Counted from the first letter of the stretch, positions 1 through 12,574 are shown. The stretch is DNA of 64,000 nucleotides from Siphonodentalium dalli (GCA_032622095.1 CP136068.1:153415151-153479150), one strand, 5' to 3'. Program-made: numbers and translations. Notes: generated from the letters alone by a model not told the origin.

Positions 1-424
1 ACGTTTATATGATTAAAAAAAACACAAAAACCACTATAGCACTGAAAAAAAAACCGGAAAATTTTACACAAATTGTTCTATCACCCAATATATCATATAT
101 ATGTTTTGTCTCGAAACTTGTCATTTAATAGTATTTTTTACACCCGCTGTGTACTATCTTCCAAAACAAAATGAGAACATGTGAACGGGGGGGGGGTCAA
201 AACTTTAAACTCGATTTCCCACAAAAATGAAAATATGAAGATGGAAAACTTTAGTTCTGACGCGATGCCTATGTTGTACGAATGTTGGCGATTACAAGTA
301 TTTTTCACTTTTCTTTTGCTTGGTAAGCACCAAATTGGCTTAGGCAATCGGACAGAGCATATATAAACTTGTTTTAATAAGAAATAACACACATAAGTTA
401 ACATATACGGCGAATACAAATACA
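1..424. other. Boundary sequence left of duplication unit U1
   Basis: No gene is seen. The stretch around 255-330 resembles sequence near 19605-19665 and 44485-44540, which lie toward the ends of units U1 and U2. It is therefore probably the tail of a further unit to the left of the window. A run of ten or more G lies near 187-196. Confidence 0.4.
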
Positions 425-837
425 ATTAGAAGTGGACATCACGCGTGCGGACGAACACGTTCACACTGAGGTGTGATGACCCCATTTCCAGGCGATGTTG
501 GGTCACCCTTGGTGTATCAAAAAAATGCAGTCGTGTTATTTAAGGATGTTAAAATCCCATTAGAGTGTGCCTATAGTAATTTCTTATGACATTTATCCAT
601 AAGATAATCGAATCTCTCAATCCGATAAAAGGTAATTGCTGATGCCAACGCCTTTAGTCGCCATTTTTCATGCACAATTGGGCAAAATAGGAATAATGTG
701 AATGTTTTTGTTTTTTTTAATTATTATTATTATTATTATAGTACTTGAAATGGACCATAGGTACAAGGAGTTTTGGCTAAAAACAAAACAAAAATAACTA
801 CATGAATAAATAAAAAAAAAACCTAATAGTACATACC

Positions 838-1213
838 CAGATAGGTTATAAGCACCCCAAAATTCAATTTCTGCTGATTCGGGTAAAGGGGGTGGATAAA
901 CACTTATTTTGATTTGAGTCGAGGAACCCACCATTCAAAGCTCGGAGCTATATTATATCCAAATTTTGAACTTTATATTTTCTACATTTCGAATTCCATA
1001 AATGATTACGCCTGGTTCGAACTGGAATTCCCCAGAACAAATAGAAAACACAAATTCCCCAGCACAAATAGAAAACACAAATAGAAAACATCTTATATTT
1101 CACGTGTGATCGGTCTAATAGCTCTGAGCATTGAGGGTGGGTTCCTCGACTCTAATCAAATATTTTCCATCCCGAAGCCGTAGGAATACTAATTTGGGGG
1201 TGTTAAATCTATC
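838..1213. mobile_element. Foldback element, family GATTCGAGTCGAGGAACC
   Basis: Two long arms face each other. The left arm (about 838-950) reads toward GAGTCGAGGAACCCACC and the right arm (about 1130-1213) reads as its reverse complement. The arms flank a short AT-rich centre. The same arm recurs near 17265, 21720-21970, 41405-41995, 46365 and 55655, so this is a dispersed non-autonomous family. No coding sequence is seen. Confidence 0.65.
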
Positions 1214-1724
1214 TTACTTATTACATTAATAAAATTGATAAACCGACGAGCATAAAATCGACCAAGACAGCCTGAGACTTCCAAAATATGTTTGAGAGAG
1301 CTAGTACAAAAGCTCATAATTAAAACGCTCTTTAAACTTACATTTTGTTCAACGAAATAATGAACGATCTTCATCAGAAGTGACGTTTAACTTTTCACGG
1401 CTGACAAAAAATCGAAACTTGGTAAAATTATCTCTGTTGAAAGTGAATATATGACAATCAAAACTTGCCGCAAATGGCCTCATGTTATGGATTTGCTTAT
1501 TATACAGTATGTATATACAAATAGTTATTTGATGGTGTAAAATCGGATGGCTATATTTACTTATTAACGAACACGACAAAAAATAGAAGAATTTCTTCCC
1601 TTTTCTGGCCGGGAAAGTCTCGACTTGTCTCAAAATTAAACAGAACATAACCATTAAATTATCCTCCATTTTTGATTTTTTTGCATATTTGTTCAATTTA
1701 AATTTGGTATTCTATTGTGATTTC

Positions 1725-2055
1725 GACCATTATCACGTGACAGAGGGTGCTAATCAGCCCTTCGAGGGTTTACATGAGAATTGTAAGGATAGGACACACG
1801 ACACCATCGAGGCGCAAATATCACGTGAGACGGGGTGATAATCCACCTTTCTATGGTTTACATACGAATTGTAGGGATCGATCGGACACACGACACCACA
1901 TCGAGGCGCAAACCAGGTGTGATATCACGTGTGATGGGGTTTCTAATCCACCCTTCGAGGGTTTACATGGGAATTGAAAGTTAGCGACACGCGATCTCAC
2001 ACGGAGGCGCGCATATCACGTGACATAATAGGGTGATAATCCACCCTCCGAGGGT
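1725..2055. repeat. E-box tandem array, U1 copy (4 units)
   Basis: The tandem repeat has a period of about 93 bp, and each unit holds TATCACGTGA followed by a GGTGATAATCCACCCTTCG-like segment. Four CACGTG cores lie near 1735, 1821, 1925 and 2019; the third has a GTGT end. The core is the palindromic bHLH E-box. U2 has four copies and U3 six. Confidence 0.85.
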
Positions 2056-5000
2056 TAAAGTGGGACTTGTTGCTAAAATCCACAACATCCGTCTACAAAT
2101 ATGTGTAAAGATTACTTCGTGACATATATCCGCAAAAAATGTCAACCATGAGATGCATGCACATATACATGTTCGTGCAACACAAAGGTATAGCTTTTTG
2201 TTAACCGTGGAGTTTCAAGCTCCGAATTGTCACGACTCGTGTTAGATGTATAGTCTATTTTTTGTACCAGTCAGAACGTGAAAAAAGCGAACACTTACTA
2301 TATGGATGTGTGTCCGATAATGGGGGACTCGCATATATATAGAATAAGACATTGGCACTGGACCTTTAATGCTGCACCAGCACAGCTACCGCCATGAACT
2401 CCGCCATGAAAGTGTTATCATGGGGTTTTGATGGTCATATATCGAATTTCAAAGGAGGGGGTTTTAAGTTTTTAACTCATTTTGAATGTTTGTCATTCCT
2501 ATGACCGAGTTGGGCAAAGAGCGTCCATGCAAAGGCCGTGTGTTGCCAATTTTTATATAAGATTTATAAAAATACATATATTTAGCATATTAGTTGCTAT
2601 GTCCACTTTTGAATACCATATATAGCGGAGTGTTCCCACCACTTTGATGTTAGACCTGGAAACATTTAAAACTCCCTGAAGATTAAACATTTTATGATTT
2701 TATAATCTTCTAAAACTTGTATATGATCGCAAACCATCCCTTATTGACACTTAGCCTCTCTGGTGGTGTGACCACAAACCCCTTCGCGCACTTCACAAAA
2801 ACGTGTTACTTGTTCGATTGCAGCATTTTATTACATCGCTAATCGCGTGCACCTGATAAAATTAACACGTGATGCACTTGCGATTACTTTGAAGATATCC
2901 ACTAACGAAGACTTCCATTGCACTATTAAATATATAGCATATAACATATGATTGAACGCAATGTATATTTAAGGGTTTACCCACCCCCCCCCCCCCCAAG
3001 ATAAAAACATGCCATTTTCAATAGTTTGAGAAGTATTGTAAAAGTCATAATTTTGAAATTGTTTTATGATATATGTATATGTTGTAGTAAACATGGTACA
3101 ACATAATACATAATAGCATAACACTATTTCAAAATTATAGTCTAAAGTGCAGGGGGGGGGGGGCGAATTTTGTTTTACGAGACATGAGGTGGGGGGGGGG
3201 GGGGTGGTGGGGGTACCCGAGGCCGGAAACAGTTTTTGACCATTTTTTTTTCATTGACATATTTTCAACTGTTTTAAACATATTTGTTTATATGTGGTTG
3301 CTTGTTGCAATATGAGAAGCACTAATACATTCAATATTGTTATAATTACCGCCATAAGTTGATATAATTAAAATGGAAAAATAGTGAATATTGTTGGGGT
3401 GGGTCCCAAAATTTTCATGTAGACATATAATAGTAAATCAAGAGTACAGCCGGCCTCGTCTCCACGGTCACATGTCACTAAAGTGCACATCCGTGTAAAT
3501 GGATTTGGCACTAAATTGACCATCCGCGTTCAAACTCAAAGGGTTAAACATTAGTAATGCGAGGTCGGGTCGGTGGTCATGCAGGCATACATAAAAGCTA
3601 ATTCGTACACTGGTTCATATTATAATTTAATTTTGTGTAATTTTTCATTCTAGTATAGGCCCTAACACTGGCCCTAGTTATTGTTTGTTGTCATTCCAGG
3701 GTATTCAACATATTTTTCATCTACTCACACAGATGAATAGGCTGGGTTATAAATTTACCAATATAATCACATCATATTCTACCTTTGTTGATTGCTTACA
3801 GTTCAATTTAGTTGAGCTTATCGCTGATTACTGCTGATTATCGCATAATTATCAGCCAAGAAAATATTTGTCTTGCATATGTTTGTAAACAGGAAGTAAC
3901 ATTTAATTTGGTCTTTCAAATATAGAGCGGTTGATCGTTTTTACAGAGGGGACTAACATAAAGCTTTGGGATTTTGGGGTGGGTGTCTAAAATTTTATGA
4001 AAAAAAAATGCAAGAAAGGGTGGGTGGGTGTAAAAAAAATGGCAATGTAAAAAAAACACCCCCACGGCTCGCAACTTTTTACCCCCCCCCCCCTGTATAG
4101 TGCCTGCTTTTATTACATGCGCTAAAACTACCTGACTTACGTACATGTGCTATAACAGATGACCATGGTTAGCGACATATAATAAAATATAGTGCTTAAT
4201 TAAAGTTGCTTAATCTCTTGATCCCAATCACATTCATTGGATCCATTTTGCAACACCGGTCTTCCTCGATAAGAGGCACGGACAAATAGCCATGGTCTTT
4301 AAAGTGCGTTTGATTGACAATAATCTTCATTTTTTTTCTTTGCCTGGTGAGCTGAAAAATTGCCTACAGAAATTCTAACAAATTTTTGATCAAATTGGAA
4401 CATTTAATTATTGTCATCGCTATATCAATCCCATAAGTTATTTATCACCGACGCATGTAAGTTAGAACATGAAAGTAAGTAGTTTGTGTCGGAAGCGACA
4501 AATACAACCTAATAGTATACAAGGTTTAATTTGAGGTATGTCCAACGATCATACATGTTTGTCGCTATAATGAAGTCTGTTCTTGTGACATTCGTGTTTT
4601 TTTTCCATAGACAAATCCTGTTCGAATTCTATAAAAATGTCACAAAACAAGGTCATTTTTGTCTGGAATCTGTCAGTTAGTTATGACAACCTTCTGGACG
4701 TCTGGTTTCGGTGGGTGGTAATTAATTGCGTCACCGCGATCACTTTCTACGACTTTCTAACCGTTAGCATTTATTACCATGAAAATCATCTCCACATGGG
4801 TTCATTTGTCCGAATAATTGTCATGTATATATACTCCTTGCTAGAAATGTGACAGTTCAGTATATATATCTTACACACATATTCCAACTTGTGTTGTATT
4901 GTTTCTGTGAGAAGCGCTTGAAACCAGTTTTCTCCTGCTATGATATACAAGAAGTGTGGGAAATTTATCACCAAGTTAAAGGGACACAAGGCATTCAACG

Positions 5001-5791
5001 TGGGTCCATGCGAAATAAAATAAATTTTATAAACGTCTGCAAAACAACTATCATCAACAAGTACATGTGAACATAGACCGACATTATTGTTACAGTGGAC
5101 TTCAAGTCCAATAATATGCAAACGTTTAATCAAAACTAGACGCTGCCTTAAAGGGGTGCTGTACTCAAATGTCGTTCTTGGTTTCTATATTCCCTACTTC
5201 GTAGAATAAAGTAACCAGATTTCCATTATTTGACTGTCCGCTGAGTAATAAGTAATGTTACAGATGGCAGATAAGCCGGAATGCAAACCTAAATCGCTCT
5301 TTATCGAGATATTTTTGTACAGTTTATATGAATAATAGTCCCAGATACTCATTACTGTTATTGTATAGTCAGTGAGTGGCTTCATTTCTCGTCCCTTATC
5401 AACCTCATTTTTTTTACATGATGTGTGCCACGTGTTGCCCGATCCACTATCCGTCAATTAATTGTATTACGTCCTGTGCATGGAAATTCGTAACTTAGAT
5501 TGTTATTGCATGTACATTTTATTTTAAGATAACCTGTTAACCTGAACGTTTACACAAGACATCTTCGACCAAACTTAATGATTTTTCTGTATATTCTGTA
5601 TATATTGAAATTGGCGTATAATGCCCCTTTAAATTGTTTCACGATAATATTCGGCATACAATTCACGTTACAAACCCAAGTCAGGATATGTCATATCGCA
5701 TCCGGGATTTTTACAGTGTCAGTGTGAACTAGCTATGACATAAACGTCCAGATGTATAAAACTCGCGCTCTCAATACGATGACATGATGTA
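2056..5791. other. Non-coding stretch of U1
   Basis: No exon or ORF with coding character is seen. Most of it aligns with 28611-31920 in U2, apart from about 3130-4085, which has no clear U2 counterpart. It contains poly(C) or poly(G) runs near 2982, 3153, 3190 and 4082. A 95-codon-scale reading frame around 3916-4146 is low-complexity. Confidence 0.7.
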
Positions 5792-6443
5792 CACTGATTC
5801 CGAATTTTACAGTGTATTGTATTAATTTTCCTATTTTTATACAGGAAAAAGGAAAATTAATACAATACACTGTAAAATTCGGAATCAGTGTAGTGATCTC
5901 CGTTCGGATATGTTTGATAATCACATATCAGATTCGCCTATATGCCCCTGTAACTTAGACATTGAAGACGCCAATCACTATTTTCATGTTTGCCCTTTAT
6001 TTGTAGATCAGAGAATTGACTTTTACCGAAATTTAAGTATTAATGGCTTTCAATCATTAGAAGCAAATCATTTCTTATATGGGGTAAAAGGTATATCAAA
6101 TCAAAAGAACACTACTCTTTTCCGCATTACTCAATCTTTTATAGCTAAAACAGAGCGTTTTGAACAAACCCATGTATGGTAAATTTCGCTATTCATCTTT
6201 CAACTCACTGAGTTCTAGCGTTTTCTTCATAACCGAGATTGGAATACAGATGGAAACCCGACATCCGCAGCACACACACTCTGCACTCTTCTTTATAAAC
6301 AGTTTGCTATATCTGCTATGTATTTTTATGTATGTTCCATGATTGTATTAGGAGAGGGGCAAGTTTGTAAGTTTTGTAACTTGTGCCCTGATCCCTATGT
6401 ATATTTTGTTTCTAAATACATTAAAATATGTTTAAAGTAAAGT
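5792..6443 (+). mobile_element. 5'-truncated LINE insertion with inverted 5' end
   Basis: The reading frame at about 5910-6165 encodes the end of a non-LTR reverse-transcriptase protein, with a zinc-knuckle of the form C-P-C, then H and C (PICPCNLDIEDANHYFHVC). A 3' UTR follows, with a hairpin CAAGTTTGTAAG...AACTTG near 6360 and a tail at about 6443. The first 100 bp form an inverted repeat: 5794-5832 is the reverse complement of about 5853-5891. U2 keeps the empty site near 31925, and short GTACAC/GTACAC copies flank the insertion. Confidence 0.8.
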
Positions 6444-7111
6444 ACACCGCCGCCATGAGTGACATCTGATTTACATACAGCAGTCGTGGCAGTCTCAGTT
6501 AACTACAGACCCGCATCACCAGTATGAATATGTGTGTATGTCTACACAGACTGCAGTCATATATCGAGGTATCGAGAAAATCTGCATGTTGACTGCATGG
6601 TGCAACAATTTTAAAATATCGTGCCAATTCCAGTATTATGCCATGTAAGAGGCGTGCTCTAAACAAGTGGGTTATTTATGAAAAGGCCACAATGTATAGT
6701 ATCATATGCAATTCATTGTCAATTCATTGTTTAATATAAATGCAAGTATATGTGTGCAGCTATTAGTTTAGAAGGAACAGAATTCATGCAGCACTGGGGG
6801 ATCGACTGTATAACATTGTCGGAAGCAGATATCTGGGACAATTTTTAAATGAATGAATGCTTTATTCTTAGCTATATGTACATGGGACTAGGAGATAACG
6901 CAACACGTCAACTTTTTAAAGTTTAAATATTAAATTGCTGAAGGTAAATTATGAGTTTCGTGATGGATTCCATGAAAGTGATAAAGTCTTTAGAACGCGT
7001 GTTTGGTTACGTCTGTCATCTGAGCCGAGAAATTAACCATCGGGATATACCAACCGTAGAGATAAAGATTAGCATCTAAATTGATTGGAAACTTACGACT
7101 CTGTGAACTTC
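6444..7111. other. Non-coding stretch of U1
   Basis: This aligns with about 31930-32583 in U2. I see no exon, RNA gene or recognised element in it. Confidence 0.6.
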
Positions 7112-7400
7112 TTCCTTCTGATAATGACCATAACAATCGGTGACGTAAAGCACTACAGAACAAACTGTTTACGATGCGCGAGATTGGTACTCAGCGGGGA
7201 ATTCCCAGATCCCCGGATGACATAAGGAGAGTTATGGCCACAGAGACATTACCGGTAAGCCATATCAGACGGAAGGATAAATTACAAGAAGATAAGTTAC
7301 AGATCATCTTACGTCAGACCAGAAGCCATCAGACCTGTTTAAATATTAATGGCACTGGTCGGGGATACGTTTACTTTAGGCGGGATCGAAAACCGCACAA
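7112..7400 (+). repeat. R1 repeat, copy 1 (U1)
   Basis: The core is GAGATTGGTACTCAGCGGGG followed by AATTCCC and CCCCGGATGACA. It is preceded by an ATAATGACC segment and ends near TTTAGGCGGGATCG. A second diverged copy lies in the same unit at 16838-17095. The reading frame at 7174-7404 is not kept among copies, so this is a non-coding repeat. Confidence 0.65.
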
Positions 7401-7518
7401 TTAGTTCAAGTATATTTTATCTGGAGTCGTAAATATTAAATTATATATTTTTGCTTCTGACCAGTGACATTCCGAATTACACTTTAAGGGTACGTGCATA
7501 CACTGGCAAGTATGCACG

Positions 7519-7522
<4 letters not shown>

Positions 7523-7554
<32 letters not shown>

Positions 7555-7811
7555 TTATTGCCTCCAGTATTGAAGATTTAACAAAATACATAGTATACAT
7601 GAATGTAACATAAATACATTTAGCAATCAAGAAGTAATGGAAAGACAGACAAGAGAACAAACTACCGAGGAAAAGAATATCATTCTAATTGTATGTACAC
7701 GAACACGAGCTTACATATCACATCAACAGACAACACACACCCTCTCGACCACACCCGTACGCATATACAATCTAACACATGACGCAGACACAAACACAAC
7801 CGTACATACAT
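7523..7811 (-). mobile_element. Retroelement 3' end, U1-specific, with (TA)n tail
   Basis: The insertion is absent from U2 near 32985. It is flanked by 7-bp direct repeats ACGTTAT at 7516-7522 and 7812-7818. On the minus strand it ends in an AATAAAG signal and a TATATA tail (7523-7552). This fits a 5'-truncated LINE or SINE tail. The ORF at 7637-7942 crosses out of the element and is not a gene. Confidence 0.7.
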
Positions 7812-7818
7812 ACGTTAT

Positions 7819-8254
7819 GAACGGAAACAAGCACATAAAGTGCATCTGTGCCACAGCTAACTACGTGCGAAGTAAAATCTCTGTAGTTCCACTGGTAACG
7901 ATGCTACCGGAATTTGCCTGTAAATATCATGCAATTATCTAGCAAGAATAAATCATACATGTATTTGGAGGCAAATTCCAATAGCACTGTTACAAGTGGA
8001 ATTAGAAAATGTTACTTCTCATGTCTTTCGCTTTGGTAAAGATGCAGATTATATGCACGGTTCCGTTCATATTCTGGCGCCATGTGGTTTTCTATGACGA
8101 AATGCCCGCAAAAACATACCGTGCATACTTGCCAGCGTATGAACGTAGCCTGACGCTCCATTAATATGCGAATTGATATGTTGACAGAAATTTGTAGGTT
8201 ACATTCATGTTGTTCGTATCTACATTTTCGTATCCACATTGTTGGATCTCCAGA
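7819..8254. other. Non-coding stretch of U1
   Basis: This aligns with 33025-33270 and 33856-34075 in U2, where a LINE tail splits it. No gene is seen. Confidence 0.6.
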
Positions 8255-8505
8255 AGATGCAAATCCCCAATAAGACGAATAAGACCAAACTACATACAAA
8301 TATATATCATATATATCACTACAATATTATGTGCGACATATTGTGTCGTGACAACAAATGAAATTATGAATGCATGTCCTTTCACTACATTGCTATAAAT
8401 TATGTTTCTATATTATGTATGTATACATACACTTGACCATATTTGGTGTAAATGTATAATAAATTCATTGATTGATTGGTTTATTGATTCATTGATTGAT
8501 ATGCA
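8255..8505 (+). mobile_element. LINE 3' UTR fragment with (ATTG)n tail, U1
   Basis: The start (GATGCAAATCCCCAATAAGAC) matches the last codons and stop of the LINE ORF seen on the minus strand at 56700-56990. It then shares that element's 3' UTR, including CACTTGACCATATTTGGTGT, and ends in an ATTGATTG-type tail. The orthologous fragment sits in U2 at 34075-34315, so this insertion predates the duplication. Confidence 0.75.
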
Positions 8506-10228
8506 GTTGTACGGGATTTATATTGCTATTAAATGTTGGAGGGGCCGGAATTGGGACCGTCTTCCGTCTTTTACATATACATTTATCTCCCGTCGATGGT
8601 CACTGTTGTGATCGGAATGCAGTGGATCAGCCTTCATTTTGTCATTTTCATAACGATTCAATTGATAATCTTTGTTATAAATAGTACCCTGTACCATGTA
8701 TTATCTTCAAGTTCAACTGTAAATACATGTACCTGTAAATACCTGTAGTTAAGAAAATATTTTCTGTTCGAAATAAATGTAAATCAGTGGCATTAACTCT
8801 TGAATTCCCAGTTATGAACAACCTCGGGTTATGGGAGAGTGACACGTTGATCACCTGAGAGCATATACGCAATGAGTCGGTTTCGCTTACAAAAGGGAGC
8901 TTAAGTACCCCGTGTAATGCCCAGGTATCGCGCATATCGTCCATCATGTCGAGACTTCATTCTCTGACACATTTAACTCTCATTCCTTTTGATAGTCACT
9001 GTTGGAGACGGAATGGACATCGGGATCAACTCTTACTGGTGGTGACCACTTCAAGAAATTCAAAAGAGATTAAAACTTTAGATTGAAATGAAACAACGTG
9101 TGTTGGAAGTGTGTTGATGGTGTAACAATCGCCGGTACTCAAACGATAAAATTAGGAATCATTCGACCCCAGTGCATCATTATAGAAGTAATTACATTGG
9201 GGTCGAATAATGAATAATCTTTGTTGGAGGTGCTACAATAACTCACGATGGGATTACGCAAGGATCAGAGAGGAACACAGGAATCCCCATACAGCAACCG
9301 ATATGTGTTTTAGGACCAGGCGCCCATTTATTTCAGTTTATTCGTAAACTATGGTGATGATTGCACAACACTCCATATGGGTCAGGTCGAAAGGGCATCG
9401 GATCTGGTCTGTGTAATGGGTGGTATTGTTATCGCGAGGGAAAATAAATGATGAATTGAATTTCTTGTTCTGCTATTCGGAACAGTGGGACTAAAACCAT
9501 ATATATCAACAGCGTATCCTCCGACAGTTCTCTGCATATATAACTAGCTGAATATGTCAACATTTGTAGACTACAAACGTACTACGACAACGACTCTCAT
9601 CTGCAGGATAATGTACTTCCAATAGATTAAGAGGGGAAATAATCTTCCAATTGTGTTGCTTCTCGTATTATAAGATAAAATGGTCCACCCCATCTTCACT
9701 AGTATAATGGCCGATGGATACATGTATGTTCACATATGCAAGGATTCAAAATCACAGGCGAATGTCTCATTTTTTATGATTGCGCTGCGTGTTTTATCAA
9801 AATAAAATAACCATAACCGATATTTCGCAAGAATAAAGATTAAAGACACAATTTACTTATTAGTTATATATTATATGGTCATGTTCATAGAATTTTCATG
9901 AGCGAACCCCAGATGACAGGATAGAGTTAAATTGGGTATGAAGATTGTAAACATGTTGTCGGCATACGATAACATGGACACAACTGTCTATATTTGATCA
10001 ATTTCCGCACGGATGAGAAGAGAAAATACAAGAGCTAATTTCAGGGGCAAATATATATTTTAATAGTCAACACGTATTATTTCTATATATCAAATGTAAC
10101 AAAATGTCAACAAAACAAAACAATAACAAAGACGGCATATATGACTATAGAGTAGTTTTTATGAATTTGATAATTATCTCCCTTGTGTGATAAATTATAG
10201 AGACTTTCTTATTTAGAATCCGCCATTT
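8506..10228. other. Non-coding stretch downstream of PRDM copy A
   Basis: This aligns with 34316-36046 in U2. It contains stretches mirrored in the inverted fragment U4b. Several short reading frames are present, but none looks coding and none is kept between copies. Confidence 0.6.
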
Positions 10229-10503
10229 CTAAAGTTGCACAATCGGAGCCCAGAAATGATTCTGGTATGATGCGTGGAGTAGATCTGGTGAGCTCTGTGA
10301 GGTCGACATCCAGACCGGTTGCGTCCACATTGGGGAGTTCCAAGACATGTCGACTTGTTTGCTTGTTTGTGAGTTTGTCATCACGTGGTTGAAACTGGTT
10401 CCATACCCTGAGTCGTCTGCTTCTTGGTTGTTGCTAGGCGACAGTCGTGTTGACGAGCTCTGTGTTTCATGTTTAAGATTGGTCCTATCAGCTTCCACTT
10501 TAT
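10229..10503 (-). CDS. PRDM14: PRDM14-like A, coding exon 7 (C-terminal tail)
   Basis: Acceptor TTCTCGCAG|ATAAAG, phase 1 in, stop TAG at 10229. The tail begins [13 protein letters not shown], is rich in S, N, Q and W, and has no C2H2 pattern. A 3-bp change near 10235 creates the stop after QL, where copy B continues NGGF. Confidence 0.85.
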
Positions 10504-10764
10504 CTGCGAGAAGAAATTTAATAATTGTATAATACACTAATTAATTGAACACGTATGTGCGGTAAATGCCAATATATAATGAAGTAGGTGAATGGTTTTA
10601 TTGGTGGGGCTTTGACATAGCATACTTGCGCATACTGGAAATGGCAGGAAAATAATACAAGTTTGTGAAATTTTTTGCTATAAAAGCTGTGTACCAGCTT
10701 TTTTGTTGAATCCCGAATACCGGTTAAATTGGGCATATGAATCCTGAGTACCAGTCAACAGAGG

Positions 10765-11030
10765 GGTGTGAATCCCGCGTATATTGCCTGAAAATGCCCT
10801 GAATTCCGCGTATATCACCTTGAAATGCCCTGAATTCCGCGTATATCGCATTGAAATGCCCTGAATTCCGCGTATATCGCATGAAATGCCCTAAATTCTG
10901 CGTATATCGCATGAAATGCCCTGAATTCTGCGTATATCGCATGAAATGCCCTGAATTCTGAATATATCACATGGAAATGCCCTGAATTCCGCGTATATCG
11001 TCTAGGAATGGCATGAATCCCGCGTACCAA
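10765..11030. repeat. 30-bp minisatellite in the last intron of copy A
   Basis: About nine units of roughly 30 bp, with CGCGTATATCGCATGAAATG and CCCTGAATTC parts. Copy B has only about two degenerate units at 36600-36650. The overlapping reading frames (RNSGHFMRYT repeats) come from the repeat and are not coding. Confidence 0.9.
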
Positions 11031-11330
11031 CATATGGGGTAATACACACATGAATTGGTATTTCACGTTATTCGGATGACAACTGTATTGTCGGTATTAG
11101 TAAATATACACACATCTACATGTGTGTATGCTATAGTGTGCTTTTCAACACGAGCACTTTGTCAGTATTTCGTGAGTGGTGGTTGCCACTATCGAGGAGT
11201 TCTCTCTCACTTTGCCCCACCATTTATAATATTAATTCGAGATTATCTATAGTTTTATGGTTATTGGATTAAAAAAGGGTGGCCAACGTTGTCCAATGTT
11301 ATGTTATGTGTATATACATTGTAGACTCAC

Positions 11331-11496
11331 CGTTGTGTAACATCATGTGGTTTTTGAGGTTCGTCTGCTTGCTGAATCCACGATGGCATACGTCACACGT
11401 AAACGGCCACGTCCCGCTGTGCACATACATGTGGCTTCTCAGATCTCCGGGCGTCGGGAATGACTTGGCGCATTTGGTGCATTTGTGTGGCTTATC
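11331..11496 (-). CDS. PRDM14: PRDM14-like A, coding exon 6 (zinc fingers 4 and 5)
   Basis: Acceptor TATTGCAG|GATAAG, donor CACAACG|GTGAGT, 166 bp, phase 0 in and phase 1 out. Finger 4 starts CTKCAKSF and finger 5 starts CDVCHRGF. The unusual inter-finger linker VHSGTWPF is typical of PRDM14. Confidence 0.9.
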
Positions 11497-11978
11497 CTGC
11501 AATAGAAACAGAAACAAAATGTTTAGAGCAATATAGACGTTACACAGACTGAAATAACATGACATTTTCATCGACATGCTAGTCTGCAGGTATAGTGTTC
11601 GTATTATAAGTGCACACGTGTAAACAGCAGTACAAGAGTTCTCAGTCTATATACATATAGGAGTCTGTGATAAGATATACACTATACAGAACATTATAAC
11701 CTGCATTAATGGTGTTATGCAAATATATCGATGCGAATAACAAGCAACCCCTGGCAAATAAACAAAAATACTCTGGCGAATTAGAAGAAATAGTCTCAGC
11801 CACATATATAGTATCTCAATAAATTTCTTGGAAACGGATGTTAAATCCACATGGCAGTTTGCTTCTTCCAAATTACGTAGACATAATGTGGAAGCTCGCA
11901 TGAACAATGTCCACTTAATGCTTTCCGCTGAGAGCGCGATCCAGTTGTAGAAAATAAGAGAAATGAATTTGTACCAAC

Positions 11979-12148
11979 CTTTGAATGTGTCATCCTGTGA
12001 TAGTAGAGGTTGGAGCTGGCCGTGAATCGCTTGCCGCAGATTGGACACTGATGAGGCTTCTCTCCGCTATGAATGCGTCGATGTGTGTTCAACGAACTTG
12101 ACGTCGAGAAAGCTTTGTCGCAGACATCACATGCGTGTGGTTTCTCTC
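11979..12148 (-). CDS. PRDM14: PRDM14-like A, coding exon 5 (zinc fingers 2 and 3)
   Basis: Acceptor CATTGTAG|GAGAG, donor TCAAAG|GTTGGT, 170 bp, phase 1 in and phase 0 out. It holds two complete C2H2 fingers ([21 protein letters not shown] and [21 protein letters not shown] in order) joined by an SGEKPHQ linker. Confidence 0.9.
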
Positions 12149-12574
12149 CTACAATGAAGTAAAATGTGTTGCTTAATATGATAATTGGGCTGACAATTGA
12201 ATTGACTCAATCGCTGTAAACTCATCGAGAAAGCACTGTTGTAACTGCACGAGACTTAGCCTATCTTCAACAAGGAACAAGCACGCATCGTCCTGTGTCA
12301 AATCCAGATTCCACACCACATGTCTGTATTTCCATAACTAAGATTTGATTTTAACTCACTATTGAGGGTCTAGAATCGTTTCTATATATAAGCGATACGC
12401 TCATACTAAAACGCTGTGGCGTTGTCACCCATATATTTTAATCCACGAAAACGTTGCGCGGGATACGTCAATAAATTGTATTTGTCCGTGAGAACCTTTG
12501 GGATATAAATGGTTCCAATTTCTAAAACAAGAGCGTATAAACCGTGTGTTGATTACTGGCATCAAAGGTCTTAC

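Noticed and set aside
7174-7404. A 76-codon frame and its counterpart at 32632-32904 as a conserved gene
   Set aside because: It lies within the R1 repeat and is broken by indels in the other copies.
10724-11066. Open frames of repeated RNSGHFMRYT
   Set aside because: Product of a 30-bp minisatellite in the last intron.
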